Shown here in pieces: positions 1 to 9,439 of a stretch of DNA of 64,000 nucleotides (its first letter is position 1; every line of letters begins with the position of its first letter). This DNA comes from Paenibacillus xylanexedens (GTDB taxonomy: Bacteria > Bacillota > Bacilli > Paenibacillales > Paenibacillaceae). The stretch is from positions 1,302,001 to 1,366,000 of the forward strand of contig NZ_VEBF01000001.1 of NCBI RefSeq assembly GCF_007676705.1, in the 5' to 3' direction. The notes below the pieces were generated by a model. That model did no database searches and was not told the origin of the DNA. It saw only the letters and a list, made by a program, of their open reading frames with translations. The translations under genes and the position numbers were made by a program.

Positions 1-438
1 TGTGCAGGTGTAGTTGTCGCTGAGATCCAGCAAAACTCGGATACGACGTACCGGATCTACGATTACAATCGTCCGGGGCTGGATGGCAAGCCACGTGAAC
101 TGCATGTTGAAGATTCGTTGAATGTAACGGCCTATGAGGGCGCAGGTGCTTCAACGATGAAAACAAATAACGCTACTCCCGGTGGATGGCTCAAACTTGC
201 GGAATGCCCTTATTTTGTGGTTGAAAAAGGGATTGTAACGGAACGTTGGGAACTCTCCACAAGTCCTGACAGCTTCACAATTCTCGTTGTCTGTGAAGGC
301 GCTGGAACACTCTCGTGGGCTGATGCTGAATCAGACAACATTGAATTGAAGGCTGGACAATGTTATCTCTTGCCAGCCAATCTGGGTTCTTATACATTAG
401 ATGGGAATACGACTGTTCTTCGCTCTTATCTGCCATAA
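1..438 (+). CDS. manA: Mannose-6-phosphate isomerase, class I (C-terminal part, cut by window start)
   Basis: This is the last 145 codons of a gene that begins before the window. It is read in frame 1 from base 1 without a stop to the TAA at 436-438. Class I mannose-6-phosphate isomerase is a cytoplasmic zinc enzyme that interconverts mannose 6-phosphate and fructose 6-phosphate. The visible part opens with the family hallmark EIQQNSDTTYRIYDYNR (residues 8-24 of the fragment). A cupin-like C-terminal domain follows, whose glycine-rich turns end in a short YLP tail. The first in-frame ATG-like codon is internal to the domain, so the gene is truncated by the window and not short. A hydrolase gene follows about 40 bases later on the same strand and may be co-transcribed. 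The zinc-binding N-terminal domain cannot be checked. Confidence 0.9.
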   Translation, partial: CAGVVVAEIQQNSDTTYRIYDYNRPGLDGKPRELHVEDSLNVTAYEGAGASTMKTNNATPGGWLKLAECPYFVVEKGIVTERWELSTSPDSFTILVVCEGAGTLSWADAESDNIELKAGQCYLLPANLGSYTLDGNTTVLRSYLP

Positions 439-479
439 ATCAACTTTATATGTAACCTGTGAAGGAGGAATTACACGAG

Positions 480-1475
480 ATGCAGGAATCTACCTTTGCC
501 TTGGTCGGTAGTGAAGGTACCCGTATTCATGTGTACCGCTGGCTTCCCGATCCGGAATGTAACGTTAAGGGCGTAGTGCAGATTGCACATGGCATGGGTG
601 AGACCGCGGCCCGATACGCCGAATTTGCCGAATTTCTCTCCAGACACGGCTACGCGGTCTATGCCAATGACCATCGGGGTCATGGCAAAACCGTGGAGAA
701 TACCGCTCTGCTCGGTAATGCTGGCATTGATGCTTTCCGCTGGATGGCGAGTGATATGATTAATCTGGGCGAAGTTGCCGTCAAAGAGAACCCCGGAGTT
801 CCCCTGTTTCTAATGGGACACAGTATGGGCTCGTTCTTGGTACAGCATCTCATGTACGCTGGTCATGAGCAGTACCATGCCTTTATTTTATCTGGAACGA
901 ATGGCAGACGCGGTCTCCTACGATTTGGAGAGAAACTGGCATTCTTGCAGTGTGGCATTCAGGGGGCCAGTCATCCCAGCATGCTGCTCAACGCGATCGT
1001 ATTTGGTGGATTCAATCGCTCTTTTCGCCCTGCGACGACACCGTTTGATTGGCTGTCACGGGATTCGCAAGAAGTTCAACGGTTCATTGATGATCCCCTG
1101 TGCGGAGCAGTCTGTACAGCAGGATTTTTCCGCGACTTCTTCAAATTGCTGCTCGAAGTCCATCTCCCACACAATATGGAGCGCATACCCAAACATAAAC
1201 CCGTATATCTGTTCTCAGGCGAGAAAGACCCTGTTGGACTTCATGGCAAAGGCGTTCTTAATCTGGTCTCCCAGTATAAGAAGCTTCACCTGGAGAATAT
1301 TGAGTATCACCTGTATCCGGGTGGACGCCACGAAATGTTGCATGAGACGAATCGGACCGAAGTGGCCCAGCATGTTCTGAACTGGCTGGAGCGGAATACA
1401 CCTGACTCTAGTGAATACCACCGTGCAGTAAGCAGTGCAGCGAGCCCTGCTGCGGCGATATCTGAATCTATGTAA
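480..1475 (+). CDS. Alpha/beta hydrolase, lysophospholipase / monoacylglycerol lipase-like (serine aminopeptidase S33 fold)
   Basis: A 331-residue cytoplasmic alpha/beta hydrolase of the monoglyceride lipase-like type. The oxyanion region HGMGE is at residues 37-41. The nucleophile elbow GHSMG puts Ser at about 115. A late SGEKDPVG (Asp) and GGRHEMLHE (His) complete a catalytic triad. Members hydrolyse lysophospholipids, monoglycerides or other small esters; the natural substrate here is not known. I chose the ATG at 480 because AAGGAGG at 462-468 precedes it by 11 bases. An in-frame GTG at 459 would place the ribosome site inside the gene. It follows manA by about 40 bases and ends before a strong hairpin terminator. 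The C-terminal 20 residues (Ser/Ala-rich) look disordered. Confidence 0.88.
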   Translation: MQESTFALVGSEGTRIHVYRWLPDPECNVKGVVQIAHGMGETAARYAEFAEFLSRHGYAVYANDHRGHGKTVENTALLGNAGIDAFRWMASDMINLGEVAVKENPGVPLFLMGHSMGSFLVQHLMYAGHEQYHAFILSGTNGRRGLLRFGEKLAFLQCGIQGASHPSMLLNAIVFGGFNRSFRPATTPFDWLSRDSQEVQRFIDDPLCGAVCTAGFFRDFFKLLLEVHLPHNMERIPKHKPVYLFSGEKDPVGLHGKGVLNLVSQYKKLHLENIEYHLYPGGRHEMLHETNRTEVAQHVLNWLERNTPDSSEYHRAVSSAASPAAAISESM

Positions 1476-1511
1476 GTAGTCATTCCTTAACAAATAATAC
1501 GAAACACAAGA

Positions 1512-1564
1512 AGCCCCTGAATTGGATGTACAGCTTACGCTGCGCTCCAGTTCAGGGGCTTTTC
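1512..1564 (+). terminator. Rho-independent terminator after the hydrolase gene
   Basis: The 10-bp perfect inverted repeat AGCCCCTGAA (1512-1521) / TTCAGGGGCT (1551-1560) is followed on the plus strand by TTTTCGTT. Genes converge here (odhB ends at 1605 on the minus strand), so the hairpin may also serve that side. However, the minus-strand tail (CTTCTTGTGTTT) is a poorer U-run. Confidence 0.85.
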
Positions 1565-1604
1565 GTTAAACGATATGAATAATAGCTAGGTTATAACTTA
1601 TGGA

Positions 1605-2876
1605 TTATCCTTCAATCAACAGGGATTCCGGGTCTTCAAGCAGTTCTTTCACGGTCACAAGGAAACGTACCGCTTCACTACCGTCGATAATCCGGTGATC
1701 ATAGGACAACGCGATGTACATCATCGGACGGTTCTCCATCCGTTCTGCATCAATTGCCACTGGACGAAGCTGAATCTTATGCATACCCAGAATACCCACT
1801 TGAGGTGTATTCAGGATTGGCGTAGACAACAAGGAACCAAATGTTCCGCCATTGGTAATGGTGAACGTTCCGCCTTGAAGATCAGACAACGCCAGTGTGT
1901 TGGAACGAGCTTTGGATGCCAGGTCCGCAATGCTCTTCTCGATCTCGGCAAAGCCCAGACGATCAGCATCACGTACAACCGGTACAACCAGTCCTTCCTT
2001 CGCAGATACGGCGATACCGATATCATAATACTTTTTGAGCACAACATCTTCTCCATCAATCTCTGCGTTGATGGTTGGGAACTTTTTCAGAGCACCCACA
2101 ACCGCTTTGGTGAAGAAGGACATGAAGCCCAGGTTAATCTCATGTTTCTCTTTGAACTTGTCCTTACGGCGTTTACGTACATCCATGATAGCTGTCATAT
2201 CTACTTCATTAAACGTAGTCAACATGGCTGCAGTCTGCTGAGCCTCTACCAGACGTTTGGCAATCGTAGCACGGCGACGAGACATCCGCTGACGCTCTAC
2301 CGGCTTGGTATAGGTGGAACTTCCAGCTGCCGGAGCACTTGGTGCGGCTGGAGCTTTAGTTGCAGGTGGAGCAGCAGGAGCAGGTGCCTGATTACTGTGG
2401 CTCTTCACATCATCCTGGTATACCCGTCCAATCGGATCTTTGCTCTGAACCTGATCCAGCTCGATACCACGCTCACGTGCAAGCTTGCGAGCTGACGGCG
2501 AAGCCGTCTTGGCACTATCAGATGACTCTGGCGCTGCGGCAACAGGTGCCGATGGTGTTGGAGCTTCAGGTGCAGGTGCAGCAGCCTTTTTCTCTTCCGT
2601 TGCTGCCGGTTCGGAAGCGGGTGCACCGCTTCCTCCTCCCGATCCAGCGGAGAGTGTACCGATCGTTTCACCGATCTCTACGGTCTCTCCTTCCTGACGA
2701 ATGATTTTCTCCAGCACACCACTTTCTTCTGCGCTGATCTCGATATTTACTTTATCCGTTTCCAGTTCAAGAAGCACATCGCCCTGATTAACGGTTTCTC
2801 CTTCTTTAACCATCCATCTGGATACAGTTCCCTCAGTTATAGACTCACCCATTGCAGGTACTTTAATTTCACTCAC
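1605..2876 (-). CDS. odhB: Dihydrolipoyllysine-residue succinyltransferase, E2 of 2-oxoglutarate dehydrogenase
   Basis: The 423-residue E2 core of the 2-oxoglutarate dehydrogenase complex transfers the succinyl group from lipoamide to CoA in the TCA cycle. An N-terminal lipoyl domain (about 1-76) carries the modified Lys42 in ETDKVNIE. An Ala/Pro-rich flexible linker leads to the peripheral E1/E3-binding domain (about 125-165, [16 protein letters not shown]). The C-terminal acyltransferase domain ends with the catalytic DHRIIDG (His about 394, Asp about 398). The start is a GTG at 2876 with GGGGAGG just upstream, inside the end of odhA. Five bases separate it from the odhA stop, so the two are translationally coupled. 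The lipoamide dehydrogenase (E3) is not in the window, as is usual in Bacillales. Confidence 0.97.
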   Translation of the reverse strand: MSEIKVPAMGESITEGTVSRWMVKEGETVNQGDVLLELETDKVNIEISAEESGVLEKIIRQEGETVEIGETIGTLSAGSGGGSGAPASEPAATEEKKAAAPAPEAPTPSAPVAAAPESSDSAKTASPSARKLARERGIELDQVQSKDPIGRVYQDDVKSHSNQAPAPAAPPATKAPAAPSAPAAGSSTYTKPVERQRMSRRRATIAKRLVEAQQTAAMLTTFNEVDMTAIMDVRKRRKDKFKEKHEINLGFMSFFTKAVVGALKKFPTINAEIDGEDVVLKKYYDIGIAVSAKEGLVVPVVRDADRLGFAEIEKSIADLASKARSNTLALSDLQGGTFTITNGGTFGSLLSTPILNTPQVGILGMHKIQLRPVAIDAERMENRPMMYIALSYDHRIIDGSEAVRFLVTVKELLEDPESLLIEG

Positions 2877-2881
2877 AGCTG

Positions 2882-5755
2882 TTACCTCCCCAGTGGAATA
2901 TTATTCTTCGCCGTTTGCTTCAACGCAGATGTAATAATCTGTTGCTGTTCCATACTATGCACAAGCTGATAACCGCTGGAAGGACTTGCATGTTCCGGGC
3001 GACCTTCGTATCTAACCGTTGTGCCTTCCGGGGCGACTTCACGAAGACGAGGCTCCATGTATGTCCAGGCACCCATGTTTTTGTTCTCTTCCTGTACCCA
3101 TACCAATTCTTTTACATTACTGAAACGTGCAAGGACACGTTTGATCTCTTCTGCCGGGAACGGATATAGCTGTTCCACTCGAATGATGTGAAGCCATGAC
3201 CAATCTGCTTTATCTTTTTCAATAGCATCTTCCAGGTCGATGGCAATCTTGCCACTGCACAGAATAATGCGCTCTACGCGATCCGGCTGTGTCCCCAGTC
3301 CAGCTTGCTCCAGTACAAGTTCAAACTTGCCTTCACTGAATTCGACAGCCGGTGATGCAACACGCGGGTTACGAATGAGACTTTTCGGTGACATCATCAC
3401 AAGTGGACGGGCATCTTCCGTTTCAGTCAACGAGGCTTGACGACGCAACAAGTGGAAGTACTGGGAAGCACTCGACAAGTTGGCAACCGTCATATTATCT
3501 TCTGCACACAATTGCAGGAAGCGTTCCAGACGAGCACTTGTATGCTCAGGCCCTTGACCCTCATTCGCATGAGGCAGCAACATCACCAAACTGGACTTCT
3601 GAGACCACTTGGCGCGGCCCGCTGATACAAACTGGTCAAATATAACCTGTGCACAGTTGGCAAAGTCTCCGAATTGAGCTTCCCAAATGACCAATGTATC
3701 TGGTGAATATACGTTATAGCCGTATTCGAATCCAACGACGGATTCTTCAGACAACGGACTGTTATAGATCGCAAAGGATGCTTTTGCCTGTGGCAAGTGA
3801 TGCAACGGACAGAACTTTGCTCCGTTCTCCGAGTCATGCAGTACCAAATTCCGATGAGCAAATGTAGCGCGCTCGGCATCCTGTCCACTAATCCGAATCG
3901 GTTTGCCATCTGCCAGAATGGTTGCGAATGCAAGTGTCTCTGCAAGGCTCCAATCCACTTTTTCGCCTTCATTCAGGGAAGTGCTCCGGCGCTGCAAAAT
4001 CCGCTGCAACTTCGGATACACATTGAAATTCTCAGGCCATTTCAGCAGATTAGCATTAATGCTGCGCAGATTCTCAAGCGGTACCGCAGTAGGCGTAATC
4101 GTAACCGCTTCCGGCTCACTGATTTTCCGCTGGTAATATTCATGTACTTCATTTTTCTTCATCTGGTCATAAGCTTCTTTTAGCTTGTTCATAACTCCAT
4201 CACGAATGCTCGTAATGGAAGCATCATCGATAACCGATTCCTGCTTCAACTGATCCTGATACAAGTGACTTACCGTTGGATGGTTCTTCACCTTGTCATA
4301 GACGGTAGGCTGCGTCGTTTCGGGATCATCGGTTTCATTATGGCCGTAACGACGGTAACCGATCAAGTCGATCAGGAAATCCTTTTTGAAACGATTGCGA
4401 TACTCTGCTGCCATGCGAATGGCTGCAATACAAGCTTCCGGATTGTCCGCATTCACGTGTACAATCGGAATTTCGTACCCTTTAGCAAGGTCACTTGCGT
4501 AGTACGTCGAACGGGAATCACTGCTATCTGTAGTGAAGCCCAGACGATTGTTGACGATAATATGGATGGTTCCGCCATTCTGATAACCTGGCAAAGCCTT
4601 GAAGTTAAGCGTCTCTGCAACGATCCCTTCTCCAGGGAATGCTGCATCACCATGCATCAAAATGGTGGCTGCTTTCGTTACGTCCTGTTTCGGATATCCA
4701 GGGTCACGACGGTCATCCTGAGCCGCACGCGCAAACCCTTGTACAACCGGATTAACATACTCCAGATGGCTCGGGTTATTGGCGAGGGTAAGGCGGGCCT
4801 GTACGGTTTCACCGTCTTTTACAAAACGGTTGGCACCCATGTGATATTTGACATCCCCCGTCCAACCGTAGTTGATTCCGGTCGAACCTTCCGATGGAAC
4901 CATGTCTTTGTTCGGAGCATGATGAAATTCAGAGAAAATTTTGCTGTACGGTTTACCCAAAACATGTGCCAGTACATTCAACCGCCCACGGTGGGCCATC
5001 CCCATCAGTATGTGGCTTGATCCGGCTTCTGCCATGATGCGAACTGCTTCATCCAGCATCGGTACAAGCACATCGTTACCTTCGATGGAGAAACGTTTCT
5101 GACCAACAAATGTTTTGTGAAGGTAATCTTCGAATTGCTCAACTTCAACTAACCGTTCCAGCAACTTCTTGCGTTCCTTCGGCGTAAGCGGGGCCGGTGA
5201 TGTCCGAGATTCCGCACGACGGTTCAGCCACTCACGCTCTTGAACTTCGTGCACATGACTGAATTCATAGGCCATAGGACCAGTGTAGATCTGACGCAAG
5301 CGTTGGATTGCATCCCATCCGGTTGCTGTCTGCCCATCTGCTCCTTCCCAGATCAGGGAAGCAGGTAGAGCTTTCAGATCTTCTTCGTTTAATTCAAAAT
5401 GCTGAGGTTCCAGCAAAGATGTATCTGTATCTTCACTGATTCCAAGCGGATCTATGTCTGCAGCAAGATGACCATAGGTACGGATATTCCATACCAGTTT
5501 TCCCGCTGTAACCGCTTTCTGTAATAGTTGAATGTCTACGTTTCCGGAAGCAGATTGGGCGTTGCCGGAATTCGAAGTTGTGCGTGCATCCCTGCCAGAC
5601 ATCGGCGGTGCACCCCATTGTTCAAATAGTTCCCGATAGGCCGGTGTAACCGAACCAGGGTCTTGAGTGAATAATTCATATTGTTCCTGTACGTATCCCA
5701 TATTGGGGCCATAGTAACTTTCCCAGGGCTTCTTGTTGCCTTCCACGATCGTCAT
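2882..5755 (-). CDS. odhA: 2-oxoglutarate dehydrogenase E1 component
   Basis: The 957-residue thiamine-diphosphate-dependent E1 decarboxylates 2-oxoglutarate and succinylates the lipoyl arm of OdhB. It carries the substrate/ThDP region [20 protein letters not shown]. The ThDP/Mg motif begins GDAAFPGEG and ends in VNNRLGFTT. The transketolase-like C-terminal half contains the [18 protein letters not shown] region typical of OdhA/SucA. The N-terminus [20 protein letters not shown] resembles the peripheral binding segment of Bacillales OdhA. The ATG at 5755 has a GGAGGG site 7 bases upstream. Length matches the family (about 930-960). About 630 bases without a convincing gene lie upstream, with a candidate promoter at 5949-5976. 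Confidence 0.97.
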   Translation of the reverse strand: MTIVEGNKKPWESYYGPNMGYVQEQYELFTQDPGSVTPAYRELFEQWGAPPMSGRDARTTSNSGNAQSASGNVDIQLLQKAVTAGKLVWNIRTYGHLAADIDPLGISEDTDTSLLEPQHFELNEEDLKALPASLIWEGADGQTATGWDAIQRLRQIYTGPMAYEFSHVHEVQEREWLNRRAESRTSPAPLTPKERKKLLERLVEVEQFEDYLHKTFVGQKRFSIEGNDVLVPMLDEAVRIMAEAGSSHILMGMAHRGRLNVLAHVLGKPYSKIFSEFHHAPNKDMVPSEGSTGINYGWTGDVKYHMGANRFVKDGETVQARLTLANNPSHLEYVNPVVQGFARAAQDDRRDPGYPKQDVTKAATILMHGDAAFPGEGIVAETLNFKALPGYQNGGTIHIIVNNRLGFTTDSSDSRSTYYASDLAKGYEIPIVHVNADNPEACIAAIRMAAEYRNRFKKDFLIDLIGYRRYGHNETDDPETTQPTVYDKVKNHPTVSHLYQDQLKQESVIDDASITSIRDGVMNKLKEAYDQMKKNEVHEYYQRKISEPEAVTITPTAVPLENLRSINANLLKWPENFNVYPKLQRILQRRSTSLNEGEKVDWSLAETLAFATILADGKPIRISGQDAERATFAHRNLVLHDSENGAKFCPLHHLPQAKASFAIYNSPLSEESVVGFEYGYNVYSPDTLVIWEAQFGDFANCAQVIFDQFVSAGRAKWSQKSSLVMLLPHANEGQGPEHTSARLERFLQLCAEDNMTVANLSSASQYFHLLRRQASLTETEDARPLVMMSPKSLIRNPRVASPAVEFSEGKFELVLEQAGLGTQPDRVERIILCSGKIAIDLEDAIEKDKADWSWLHIIRVEQLYPFPAEEIKRVLARFSNVKELVWVQEENKNMGAWTYMEPRLREVAPEGTTVRYEGRPEHASPSSGYQLVHSMEQQQIITSALKQTAKNNIPLGR

Positions 5756-5948
5756 CGACGTTCCCTCCGTCTTGATTTAGTCATAAGTTTTTGACGGAAA
5801 TCATTGACTAAGCCGTAATTTGCGTTCGTTCAACATTTTAAGCGAAATTTTTCATGAAGTCCAATAATCGTGCTGTTGGTGGTAGTAACGTTAGTCCGAC
5901 GCTCCCGTCAAGGTTTGTCTGCGTTTTCAAAATCATAGTAAAAAAATG

Positions 5949-5976
5949 ATTGTATATACCGTCGCACAGATGTCGA
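5949..5976 (-). promoter_or_regulatory. Candidate sigma-A promoter for odhAB
   Basis: On the minus strand, TCGACA (5976-5971; 5 of 6 to TTGACA) and TACAAT (5954-5949; 5 of 6 to TATAAT) are separated by 16 bases. Transcription would start near 5942, giving an untranslated leader of about 185 bases before the odhA ATG. This rests on consensus match and position only. Confidence 0.4.
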
Positions 5977-6387
5977 ATACTGTCCTGATCCGTTCGAAGG
6001 TTACACCTTCTCCTCTTTTTCAAGCGAAGTCCGTGTTCTAATATCTATTCTATAAACTTTTACGCTCAGGAGCATTTCCTATTTTTAGTCCAATTGATGC
6101 ATAAATTAGATGAATCGAATAAATCGAGCAACTTGAGCAGGACAATGAACACTTAATTACATCAAAATAGGCATAGGCTCCCCATTTTACCTCCTTTATT
6201 GAATTGTGGTCCATTGTGGGCAAAAACAAACCATCAAGTTAAATATTAACCAATTGGCACCACATTCAACAAATCATTGGATTTTTCTTCAGGAGAACAT
6301 TAGAAAAAAGCTGGCCCAGACATAAACTATCCGAGCAACTTATTTGGAAACAACAAGTTGAGTTAACAATATAGTTGATGATGCGCC
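5977..6387. other. Intergenic region upstream of odhA without a convincing gene
   Basis: AT-rich spacer. The only translation signal seen is on the minus strand: a very good site (AAAGGAGG, 6197-6190) in front of an ATG at 6185 that opens a seven-residue ORF (MGSLCLF, stop at 6162). It could be a leader peptide for odhAB or chance. A minus-strand ORF at 5838-6023 overlaps the candidate promoter, is of low quality and has no family resemblance. No riboswitch or tRNA was recognised. Confidence 0.5.
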
Positions 6388-6822
6388 TCAAGCTCTACTT
6401 TGACTAATCATATACTCTGCAAACGGCGTTAGAGACAGTTCTCTAACCTGCTCCAGTGTAAACCAGTCCGCGCCTAACGAATCTTCACCATCGGGTTCCT
6501 TTTTGATATGATTCGGCTGACTGGCTGCGGTCAAAGCGACATCATACAACATCCCGATATGGTGCAGCTCTTCCGGCTCACCTTGATGCACCCATTCCAG
6601 TAGACTAGACTCCGCAGAATTAATCACCAATTGTAGATGGGTCAGGCCCGTCTCTTCTTCAATCTCACGATGAAGAGCAGCCTCTGGCTGCTCACCAAAT
6701 TCCAGCCTTCCGCCTGGTAAATCCCATTGCCCCTGATATGCTCCGCGAGCCTTATGAATCAACAGGAATTTGTGCTCCCAAGCGACCAAGCCATATACCC
6801 CAATATGTGTATATCGATCCAC
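6388..6822 (-). CDS. NUDIX hydrolase
   Basis: A 144-residue single-domain NUDIX pyrophosphohydrolase. The NUDIX box spans about residues 37-59 (GGRLEFGEQPEAALHREIEE followed by ETGL) and contains all the metal-binding glutamates of the GX5EX7REUXEEXGU signature. Such enzymes hydrolyse nucleoside diphosphate derivatives; the substrate cannot be read from sequence. The start is a GTG at 6822 behind AGAGGA. The ATG seven bases upstream is followed directly by a stop and cannot be used. A YvbK-like acetyltransferase lies 53 bases upstream on the same strand, so the two are probably co-transcribed. Confidence 0.88.
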   Translation of the reverse strand: MDRYTHIGVYGLVAWEHKFLLIHKARGAYQGQWDLPGGRLEFGEQPEAALHREIEEETGLTHLQLVINSAESSLLEWVHQGEPEELHHIGMLYDVALTAASQPNHIKKEPDGEDSLGADWFTLEQVRELSLTPFAEYMISQSRA

Positions 6823-6875
6823 TTACATCTCTTCCTCTCGTCAGTAAGATGTACCTTACTTCCAGCGAATACTTC

Positions 6876-7361
6876 CTATTTCTTTTCATCCTCTGTAACA
6901 GCATCCAGATCTATGGCCATACGGATCATATCCACACAGGGGATACCGTCCTCTATAATCTCTTCCTCATAATGCCTCACAAAGAAGTCACGGTCGACCC
7001 CGATAATGCGGAAACCGCAACGTTGGTATAACTTCAATTGGTGAAAGCTTGAATTGCCTGTACCAATCTCGAGAATCCGGCAGCCCAGTCTACGTGCAGC
7101 TTCCATCGCTTCCTTAATCATATGTTTGCCTACACCTTGTCCCTGCAATTCTTCCTGTACGGCAATATTAACAATCTCCGCAGTCTCCGGACGAGTCTTC
7201 AACAATACGAACTCCCCAACCATCTCTCCTTCATACTCGGCAATAAAACAAACACCCCGGCTCAAGTATTCATCAACAATCGCTTTTGAAGGATCAGCCA
7301 TCAATAAGAGTTCATATGGTCTCTCTTCTTCCCAGTCCAAAATCCGGAACGACAATTTCAT
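6876..7361 (-). CDS. GNAT family N-acetyltransferase, YvbK-like
   Basis: A 161-residue GNAT acetyltransferase. The acetyl-CoA pyrophosphate loop is in QEELQGQGVGKHMI, followed by EIGTGNSSFHQLKLYQRCGF and a C-terminal DFFVRHYEEEIIEDGIPCVD. From memory this pattern closely resembles Bacillus subtilis YvbK, whose substrate is unassigned. I chose the ATG at 7361 because AAAAGGTGGA lies at the right distance. The longer reading frame (ATG at 7388) has no site. The region upstream (7390-7600) is very AT-rich, with a TATAAT at 7537-7532 on the minus strand. Confidence 0.85.
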   Translation of the reverse strand: MKLSFRILDWEEERPYELLLMADPSKAIVDEYLSRGVCFIAEYEGEMVGEFVLLKTRPETAEIVNIAVQEELQGQGVGKHMIKEAMEAARRLGCRILEIGTGNSSFHQLKLYQRCGFRIIGVDRDFFVRHYEEEIIEDGIPCVDMIRMAIDLDAVTEDEKK

Positions 7362-7600
7362 GCCAATCTCCACCTTTTCATCGTACAATATTCATTTACG
7401 TCCTGTTTGCAGAAGCCTATGTATGGCGAATCTACAAATATATCATTCTTCATCCAGCAAACTAGTTCACTCAATCTATTAACCACATATTACTCGCAGA
7501 CTAGTCATCTCCCATAAAAATAGTAAACTTCATTATATCATAATATCTGGATATAAATATATAGATATGGATGATACATTATGAGGCATTATTGTTACTC

Positions 7601-7690
7601 CTAACCCAAGCTTAAATGCTCATGGATTAATTTCCATTCCCCATCAAGCGTCGCCACAATGTATCCTTCCAGGGCATACTGGTATCCCAT
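7601..7690 (-). pseudogene. 29-codon ORF or remnant resembling the C-terminus of a SnoaL/NTF2-like protein
   Basis: Directly downstream of the second NUDIX gene is an ATG at 7690 behind a perfect AGGAGG with 8-base spacing. It opens a 29-codon frame, MGYQYALEGYIVATLDGEWK followed by LIHEHLSLG. The ending (DGEWKLIHEHLS) is like the last strand of SnoaL/NTF2-fold proteins, where a Trp-Lys-Ile-x-His-x-His/Arg-x-Ser tail is common. It could therefore be the last piece of a decayed gene that kept a ribosome site by chance, or a real microprotein. No N-terminal domain is present in the adjacent sequence. The family resemblance is from memory and weak. Confidence 0.35.
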
Positions 7691-7716
7691 GATTTTTCCC
7701 TCCTGGCCGTTTTGGC

Positions 7717-8226
7717 TTATCTAACTCCACTCTGTTCAAGAACCGAATCGCTATACACCATAAAAGTCTCTTGCAGGGTACGTCCGGATGACTTCTCCCA
7801 GATCACGCTCCGCTCAAAAGTACCTTTTTGAAAAAAGCGGGGAACACGCTCAGCAAACCAATCCTGCATAGGCAGCTCAAAAACCTGCTTCATAGGCACC
7901 CATAACAGTTCGCCTTCTGGCGGATCTTGCAATAACTCGCCCTCGAATGAAGTCGCTAGATAGTTGAATACCATATACCTCAATCCTTGTTCGGGATCAC
8001 AGAACTCATCAAGTCCTTTGTATGTAATCTCATTCACCGCCAGCCCTGTCTCCTCCAGAACCTCCCGCACAGCACCATCCACGATACTCTCTGGAAAATC
8101 TACCTTCCCCCCAGGAGCGATGTATCCCGGAAAACCTTTGCGATCCGGCCGATTCATCAATAACACCTGATCATTCTTTTTGTCCCAGACCATACACATC
8201 GTTAATATCTCTATTCTGGTATTCAT
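7717..8226 (-). CDS. NUDIX hydrolase, 8-oxo-dGTP diphosphatase-like (MutT/MutX type)
   Basis: 169 residues. It opens with the beta-strand region MNTRIEILTMCMVWDKKNDQ. The NUDIX box is GGKVDFPESIVDGAVREVLE followed by ETGL (about 38-61), with the required glutamates intact. The APGGKVDFPES start and overall length resemble Gram-positive MutX/MutT-like proteins that remove oxidised dGTP, but specificity is inferred. The ATG at 8226 has GGGAGG eight bases upstream. It stands alone between the DUF3891 gene and the small ORF at 7601-7690. Confidence 0.85.
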   Translation of the reverse strand: MNTRIEILTMCMVWDKKNDQVLLMNRPDRKGFPGYIAPGGKVDFPESIVDGAVREVLEETGLAVNEITYKGLDEFCDPEQGLRYMVFNYLATSFEGELLQDPPEGELLWVPMKQVFELPMQDWFAERVPRFFQKGTFERSVIWEKSSGRTLQETFMVYSDSVLEQSGVR

Positions 8227-8456
8227 ATTCGTCCTCCCGCTAAGTGCTTTTCTAAGTTGTACACTAACATTTCTGGGAATAACATGTGTTTTCCTTCTTT
8301 ATTCCCACTCTGATTCATCGGTATTTTCACCATTCTCGTAGTATCGTCCACGATAATATATATGCATACGAAAGGCGGACACCCTGTAACATCAGAAGCC
8401 CGCCTGTTTTGTGATATTCTATGCTGTTTATACCTCAAGCTTGGAAGTTGACGTTC

Positions 8457-9245
8457 TTAGCTCAATTCCGTAATCAACACACGACGTTCTTTCCACTCAG
8501 CTCGGCGATAAGCCTGTTGCATACCGAATTTTCGGATACTTGCCTTTGGTACCGATTTGTAAGGTAAAACGACTGTAAAGTCCTCATCAAACGGGAAAAA
8601 CGACAGGCCTACTTTTTCATTGGATAACCACTCCGCCTGAATCGGTTGTCTGGAACAAGCATCAAACGTACAACTAAGTCCCTCTGCAAAAAAGTCATAA
8701 CGTGCAGCAGGTGTTCCAGGTTCCTCCATACAGAGAAACAGACTGAGCTGATCACAAAAAAGCATAATTTCCACATCGCTTTGCAGCCTTCGTTTCAGCG
8801 CTTCAGCATCGCCACCCAGCTGATTCTCCAAACTCAACTGACGTTCGCGTTCTTCCTGCAGATACTCTCGGATGTCATCATCATCCTGAGCATTGGCCCC
8901 CAGATTTTTCTGAAACAACTCCGTATACATCAAGCTGCACAATAATCCGGCATAGAGGTTTTTCTGCCGAACCTCTTCAATGCCTTTATGGTAGAATACA
9001 AAACGCGGACGCAGCGGAAAATCACGAAACGAATATGGCGATTGACTGTAATCATTCCAGAACGGTGACGAATCCAATTCGATCCAGCCCCGATCATGTT
9101 CTTTGGCCGCCAAGACTAACTCATCCCGATGCGCGGCATCGGCAAGCAATTCATTTTTCCAGTGGGAAGCCATCTCGCCGGCTACTAATCCATGCTCATG
9201 CTGTGCGGTCAAAACAAAATCATGCTCTCTCTCATATACGATCAT
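8457..9245 (-). CDS. DUF3891 family protein
   Basis: 262 residues, soluble, matching the DUF3891 family: N-terminal MIVYEREHDFVLTAQHEHGL and a following LAAKEHDRGWIELD. The conserved histidines and aspartate (QHEHG near 16-19, EHDRGW near 51-56) look like an HD-type metal site, but no activity is established for the family. The rest is mostly helical with a C-terminal beta-rich part. The start ATG at 9245 is preceded by AAGGGTGA. It is divergent from coaA; about 195 bases separate the two starts. Confidence 0.8.
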   Translation of the reverse strand: MIVYEREHDFVLTAQHEHGLVAGEMASHWKNELLADAAHRDELVLAAKEHDRGWIELDSSPFWNDYSQSPYSFRDFPLRPRFVFYHKGIEEVRQKNLYAGLLCSLMYTELFQKNLGANAQDDDDIREYLQEERERQLSLENQLGGDAEALKRRLQSDVEIMLFCDQLSLFLCMEEPGTPAARYDFFAEGLSCTFDACSRQPIQAEWLSNEKVGLSFFPFDEDFTVVLPYKSVPKASIRKFGMQQAYRRAEWKERRVLITELS

Positions 9246-9366
9246 ATGCTGTCACCCTTCCGCATGGTATACGTTGACTTTAACATAAATTGGGTTAAAC
9301 TTTCCTATAAGTTGCTTTTCGCTCCAATTTTACGAAAGGCCTCATGGAATGGACAATGTAAATGTG

Positions 9367-9394
9367 TTGTCAGTTTCCTGAAATTTGGTACACT
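9367..9394 (+). promoter_or_regulatory. Candidate sigma-A promoter for coaA
   Basis: TTGTCA (9367-9372) and TACACT (9389-9394) with 16-base spacing, placed 45 bases before the coaA ATG. Consensus match 5/6 and 4/6. The longer reading frame that begins at 9362 would overlap this promoter and is therefore not used as the start. Confidence 0.5.
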
Positions 9395-9439
9395 AAAGGT
9401 TGTGTCCACGATAATATTACATACAGAAAGCGGGATCTC

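Noticed and set aside
2035..5020. Long plus-strand frames inside odhA and odhB
   Set aside because: They are antisense shadows of well-supported dehydrogenase genes and have no ribosome sites or family matches.
5838..6023. A 61-codon minus-strand frame (MKKRRRCNLRTDQD...) in the odhA upstream region
   Set aside because: It overlaps the candidate odhA promoter, has poor protein-like composition and no family resemblance.
8373..8398. AGGCGG/CCGCCT inverted repeat between the DUF3891 and NUDIX genes as a terminator
   Set aside because: Only six base pairs with a loop of more than ten bases, and no proper U-run on either strand.
8223..8438. A 71-codon minus-strand frame overlapping the start of the second NUDIX gene
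   Set aside because: Its end (LAGGRI) is simply the ribosome-site region of the NUDIX gene read in another frame, and it has no site of its own.
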